A stretch of DNA of 64,000 bases, taken from assembly GCA_013350335.1 (NCBI GenBank), contig CM023541.1:38122739-38186738 (forward strand), read 5' to 3'. The DNA is from Chimonanthus salicifolius. Its lineage: Eukaryota; Streptophyta; Magnoliopsida; Laurales; Calycanthaceae. The translations under genes and the position numbers were made by a program. Below are positions 61,100 to 64,000 of the stretch, one piece after another. Each line of letters begins with the position of its first letter. Within the stretch, counting starts at the first letter, position 1. The notes below the pieces were generated by a model, which saw nothing but the letters and a program-made list of their open reading frames with translations, was not told the DNA's origin and ran no database searches.

Positions 61100-61361
61100 T
61101 GTTGGGTTTTATGGCTCAAAGCCCTTTTGGACCTGGACTGTCTGTTGGGCCTAGACCCAGTAAGCTGAGTCTGTGTTATAAGTCCTACTATATAATGTCT
61201 CTTTCTCTAGGGTTTTCTTTGGGTTGTGTAGTTTCTTTGGGAGAGAAACAGAGAGGAGAAAAAGAACGGATTTAGCCGAACCATATAAAACTGTGTGTTT
61301 TTGCTTGTTCTTGTGTGTTTTTTATTTGTGATTTGATTTTGTGTGGGTTCATTGCCCAACA
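61100..61361 (+). mobile_element. Probable solo LTR
   Basis: 262 bp with perfect inverted ends TGTTGGG...CCCAACA, a TATA-like CTATATAATG near 61190 and a GT-rich 3' part. The flanks (TTCGT and GTTGT) match at only three of five bases, so the target duplication is not secure. Confidence 0.55.
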
Positions 61362-62777
61362 GTTGTTGGAGTGAATCGATTTCAGAGTCATCACTCAGTC
61401 AAGAGCGGGGGATCATTACTCATCCATTATCTATTCAAAAATTTATAAACAAAAATAGTACATCTATCCAAATGAGAGAGGATTTTCTTTTGTTTCAATA
61501 TGAAAAAGTGAGAAAAAATTAAAAGAAAATGAGAGAGGTTTTCAGTTTTAAAAATAAAATGATTGAAATTTTCAATAAATAAAAAAGCAATTTTAAAAAC
61601 TTAATATGGAAAAAATTGAGAGATGTGAAGGATAGAGACGAGAGTTCGAGAGAGAGAGGGGGAGAGACAAGAGAGTATCATTTAAAAAAAAAAAAAAAGA
61701 TTAAATTTTGAAAAATGAAAAAAAAAATTGAGAGGTAAAGGACAGAGACTGATAAGAGAGCAAGAGACAGAGGAGAGACGTAGTCACGTAGGGATGAAAC
61801 TGGTATGGGTTTTGGCCCAACCCGAAGATAAGTAAGTTGAGTTGGGTTGAACATTTTTTATCTTAGAGTTGAGTTAGGTTGACGGATTTAAAATTTAAAT
61901 TAAATTAGGGTTAGGTTGAGTCCGACAAACTAGGTACAAGAGAGTGTAAGGGTAACTAGGCAAATTTGTTTGCCCAAATAAAATTCACCCTGTGAAGGCG
62001 TTCAATACTTAGATTAAGACTCACCAACACTTTTGAGGGCCACGAAGCAATCTTAGCTTCAAATTCAACTAAAATTTTCTATCTATAAAGTTTGGCCCAG
62101 CAGTGAATTTATAGGTCTTAATAAAAAAGGAAAATAAAATAAAAAATAACATTCATTCCTGTTTGGGCTTGCACACCCAGATCTGCCGAAGTGGGCCTCT
62201 CTCCATTTTGGACTTATTTATATAATTAATGACTTAAAAGAAGGAAGAAAATTTCAATCCTTATCTGTTGAGATCACACCCATGCCTGAGTCAAATTTCA
62301 GCCGTTGATTACTTGTAAAACAGATGTAAAAAATCTGCCCAAATCAAGGCCCATTATCTTCCAGATTTCAACCTGCTGGATCTTGCAGCTTTCAGCCCTC
62401 CAATGTAGGTCTTCTTGCTGATTTTAAGGTAAAAAAAGGGTCTCCTTGATCTGCTAGAAATGTTTGGTCAATCCTGGACCTAAAATCCAAGCTTCAGATC
62501 TGCTTCAATCAGGCCCTGAATCCAGGCCCAGAAAGTGTCAGGATCCACCTTAGATTAATGTCCACATACAAACAGACCTTTTATGGAATTGCAGGCATAA
62601 ATTTGCTGATCTGCTGTTGAAGACAGCCTCTAGGGTCGGTCCACATTCAGTCCAAGTTTACCAGCTCACGTCCTAAAGGAATCTTTATGGGCCAAGAATT
62701 CACTTGAGGAAGTGAGAGTCCTGACTTTGAATCTCATTTCACTTGAAAGGGCCACTCCTCATAGTTTTGCCCCACTT
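61362..62777. other. Intergenic, no gene recognised
   Basis: A-rich and GA-rich to about 61780. 61792 onward starts like one end of a hAT-like MITE (TAGGGATGAAACTGGTATGGG), but no matching end was found. 62160-62640 contains several AGATCTGC/GATCTGCTG motifs. Confidence 0.4.
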
Positions 62778-62785
62778 ATGTGAGT

Positions 62786-63033
62786 CAGGGGTCCAAAAAA
62801 TGGTGGACCCGAGATCTCGGATCCATCGTTTTTCGGCCGATATCTCACCGATATTGGGCAATTTTTTTTTCTCTCTATTTCTTTTTTACAAATCTCGGCC
62901 GTATCGGTTGATATTGGCTAGATCTCAATCATATCGGCCGAAATTTCACCCGTACGGCCGATACATCTTATATCGGCCAAGATATCTTGGGCGTAAAAAA
63001 TCCGAGATATCTCGGGCATTTTTTTGACCCCTG
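62786..63033. mobile_element. hAT-type MITE
   Basis: 248 bp with inverted ends CAGGGGTCCAAAAAATG and CAGGGGTCAAAAAAATG (right end reverse-complemented), each followed within a few bases by CCCGAGAT[AC]TCGGAT-like sequence. A perfect 8-bp duplication, ATGTGAGT, lies at 62778-62785 and 63034-63041. The interior is rich in ATCGGCCGAT-type palindromes. Confidence 0.93.
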
Positions 63034-63159
63034 ATGTGAGTAGAGAGGTTTGCACACTCTCTGAAGAGTAGTCACGTGCTCTAAAGACACATGAACACTT
63101 TGGTCATAAAAAGTTTTGAGTTTGGGTAAAACCTCTGTCAACAAACCTTGATTTATGTC

Positions 63160-63463
63160 GTTCTACAGTTCCATCAGTCTTATATTTTATTTTGTAAATC
63201 CAACGACACCCAACTGTTTTGTGATAATCATGCAGTTATACACATTGCTTCTAATCCAGTTTATCATGAGCGGACAAAACATATTGAGGTGGATTGCCAC
63301 TTCGTTTGAGAAAATATACAAGTCAATGTCAATTGTTCTCCTTTTGTTCACAGTGGCCAACAATTACCAGATATCTTCACTAAGAATCTTCTTGGTACCA
63401 ACTTTAAGGGGATATTGTCCAAGTTAGGCTCTATCGATATATTCGCACCAACTTGAAAGGGAG
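63160..63463 (+). pseudogene. Copia RNase H C-terminal fragment
   Basis: One frame reads [31 protein letters not shown], then a stop, NIQVN, LPDIFTKNLL and LSKLGSIDIFAPT. This is the last part of a Copia polyprotein. It is followed directly by a purine tract (AAAGGGAG, 63456-63463). The rest of the element is not present upstream. Confidence 0.88.
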
Positions 63464-63611
63464 TGTTGATTGAAGAGAGAGTTTGAGTAAGATTGAGTTT
63501 CCTAATTTAGATAGGATTCTTCTATATTATTTTATAAATGCACACAGGCTATAATTAATTGATATAGAACAATAAAATCTCTCACTTTCTCTCATGGCTT
63601 TTTCCCTTACA
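63464..63611 (+). repeat. 3' LTR of the Copia fragment, end uncertain
   Basis: Begins TGTTGATTGAAGAG directly after the purine tract. TTACA at 63607-63611 is a possible end, but without a partner LTR the right boundary cannot be fixed. Confidence 0.55.
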
Positions 63612-64000
63612 GGTTTTCCTCGTAAATCTATGTCTTATGTGTGGTTGTTTGATGGGATTATCTCTTTCTAAAAAAGAAATCGCCTAAGGCCTTCCATTTT
63701 GGATTGGATTCCTGGCATGTTGACATTCAAGGTGGCACCCATGTGTCCTCCATCTCAGCAGATGAGGTGGACTTGCCTACTGCGTTGGAAGCAATTGGGC
63801 TTAATTTCATGGGGTTTTGAGGCCCAAAGTATCTCCCAAACGGGTCCAGGCCCATGGATGATTAAATGGACTTTATTTATAGTGCAAGTGGGTCAATTAG
63901 GATTCATTTAAGGCCCTCTCTTCCTTCCATCAACTCTACATTCGGGTCGAATTTTTTTCATTTAAAGTCACATGGCCCATTCTCATCTAGTGACCTTTCC
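63612..64000. other. No gene recognised
   Basis: The 70-codon frame at 63699-63911 has no recognisable motif. This may be more of the LTR or its flank. Confidence 0.4.

Overview
The window is plant nuclear DNA, from a flowering plant that is not a grass. The evidence is intron-bearing nuclear genes with recognisable angiosperm relatives, an AT-rich background with many microsatellites, and a dense mixture of plant transposable elements. I cannot name the species. About 64 kb carries only three or four intact host genes. No rRNA or tRNA gene was found, although one tRNA-derived SINE is present.

Layout. 1-1.4 kb: nothing recognised. 1.40-4.22 kb: a young non-autonomous LTR retrotransposon with 195-bp LTRs and a perfect target-site duplication. 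4.77-6.43 kb (minus): an MRN-complex-interacting-protein-like zinc-ribbon gene in three exons. 7.36-14.77 kb: a complete but decayed two-gene Mutator-like element (MULE). Its terminal inverted repeats, about 1 kb long, are built from arrays of TTCGAA-centred palindromes. A FAR1-type transposase gene reads inward from the left repeat. A second gene of the 'putative plant transposon protein' type reads inward from the right repeat. The MULE ends about 400 bp upstream of a small conserved, probably plastid-targeted gene (15.2-15.55 kb). 15.8-19.6 kb: a small inverted-repeat element, a solo LTR, a LINE RNase H remnant and a PLAT-domain pseudogene. 19.6-28.9 kb: gene-poor, with a hAT-type MITE, a SINE and a second MITE type.

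29.08-33.52 kb (plus): an intact leucine-rich-repeat receptor kinase of the RGF1-INSENSITIVE (RGI5-like) clade, with one intron that has a GC donor. Its 5' leader holds a partial duplication of its own start region, which creates a uORF. A diverged copy of its upstream region lies downstream at about 35.9-36.3 kb.

40.33-56.14 kb (minus): an S1-domain plastid protein gene (PDE338-like). Its eight exons (505 codons) can be reconstructed with open reading frame and consistent phases. It is stretched to 15.8 kb by insertions in its introns: a Copia element carrying a nested TRIM (intron 6), a second TRIM (intron 5), and a LINE 3' end with an intact RNase H frame (intron 1). 56.7-60.0 kb: a 3.25-kb solo LTR. 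60-64 kb: MITEs, a likely solo LTR and a Copia 3' fragment.

The two most interesting items are the MULE, with palindrome-array repeats and a convergent second gene, and the duplicated start region with its uORF at the receptor kinase. Gene assignments come from reading translated sequence against remembered families; no database search was run.
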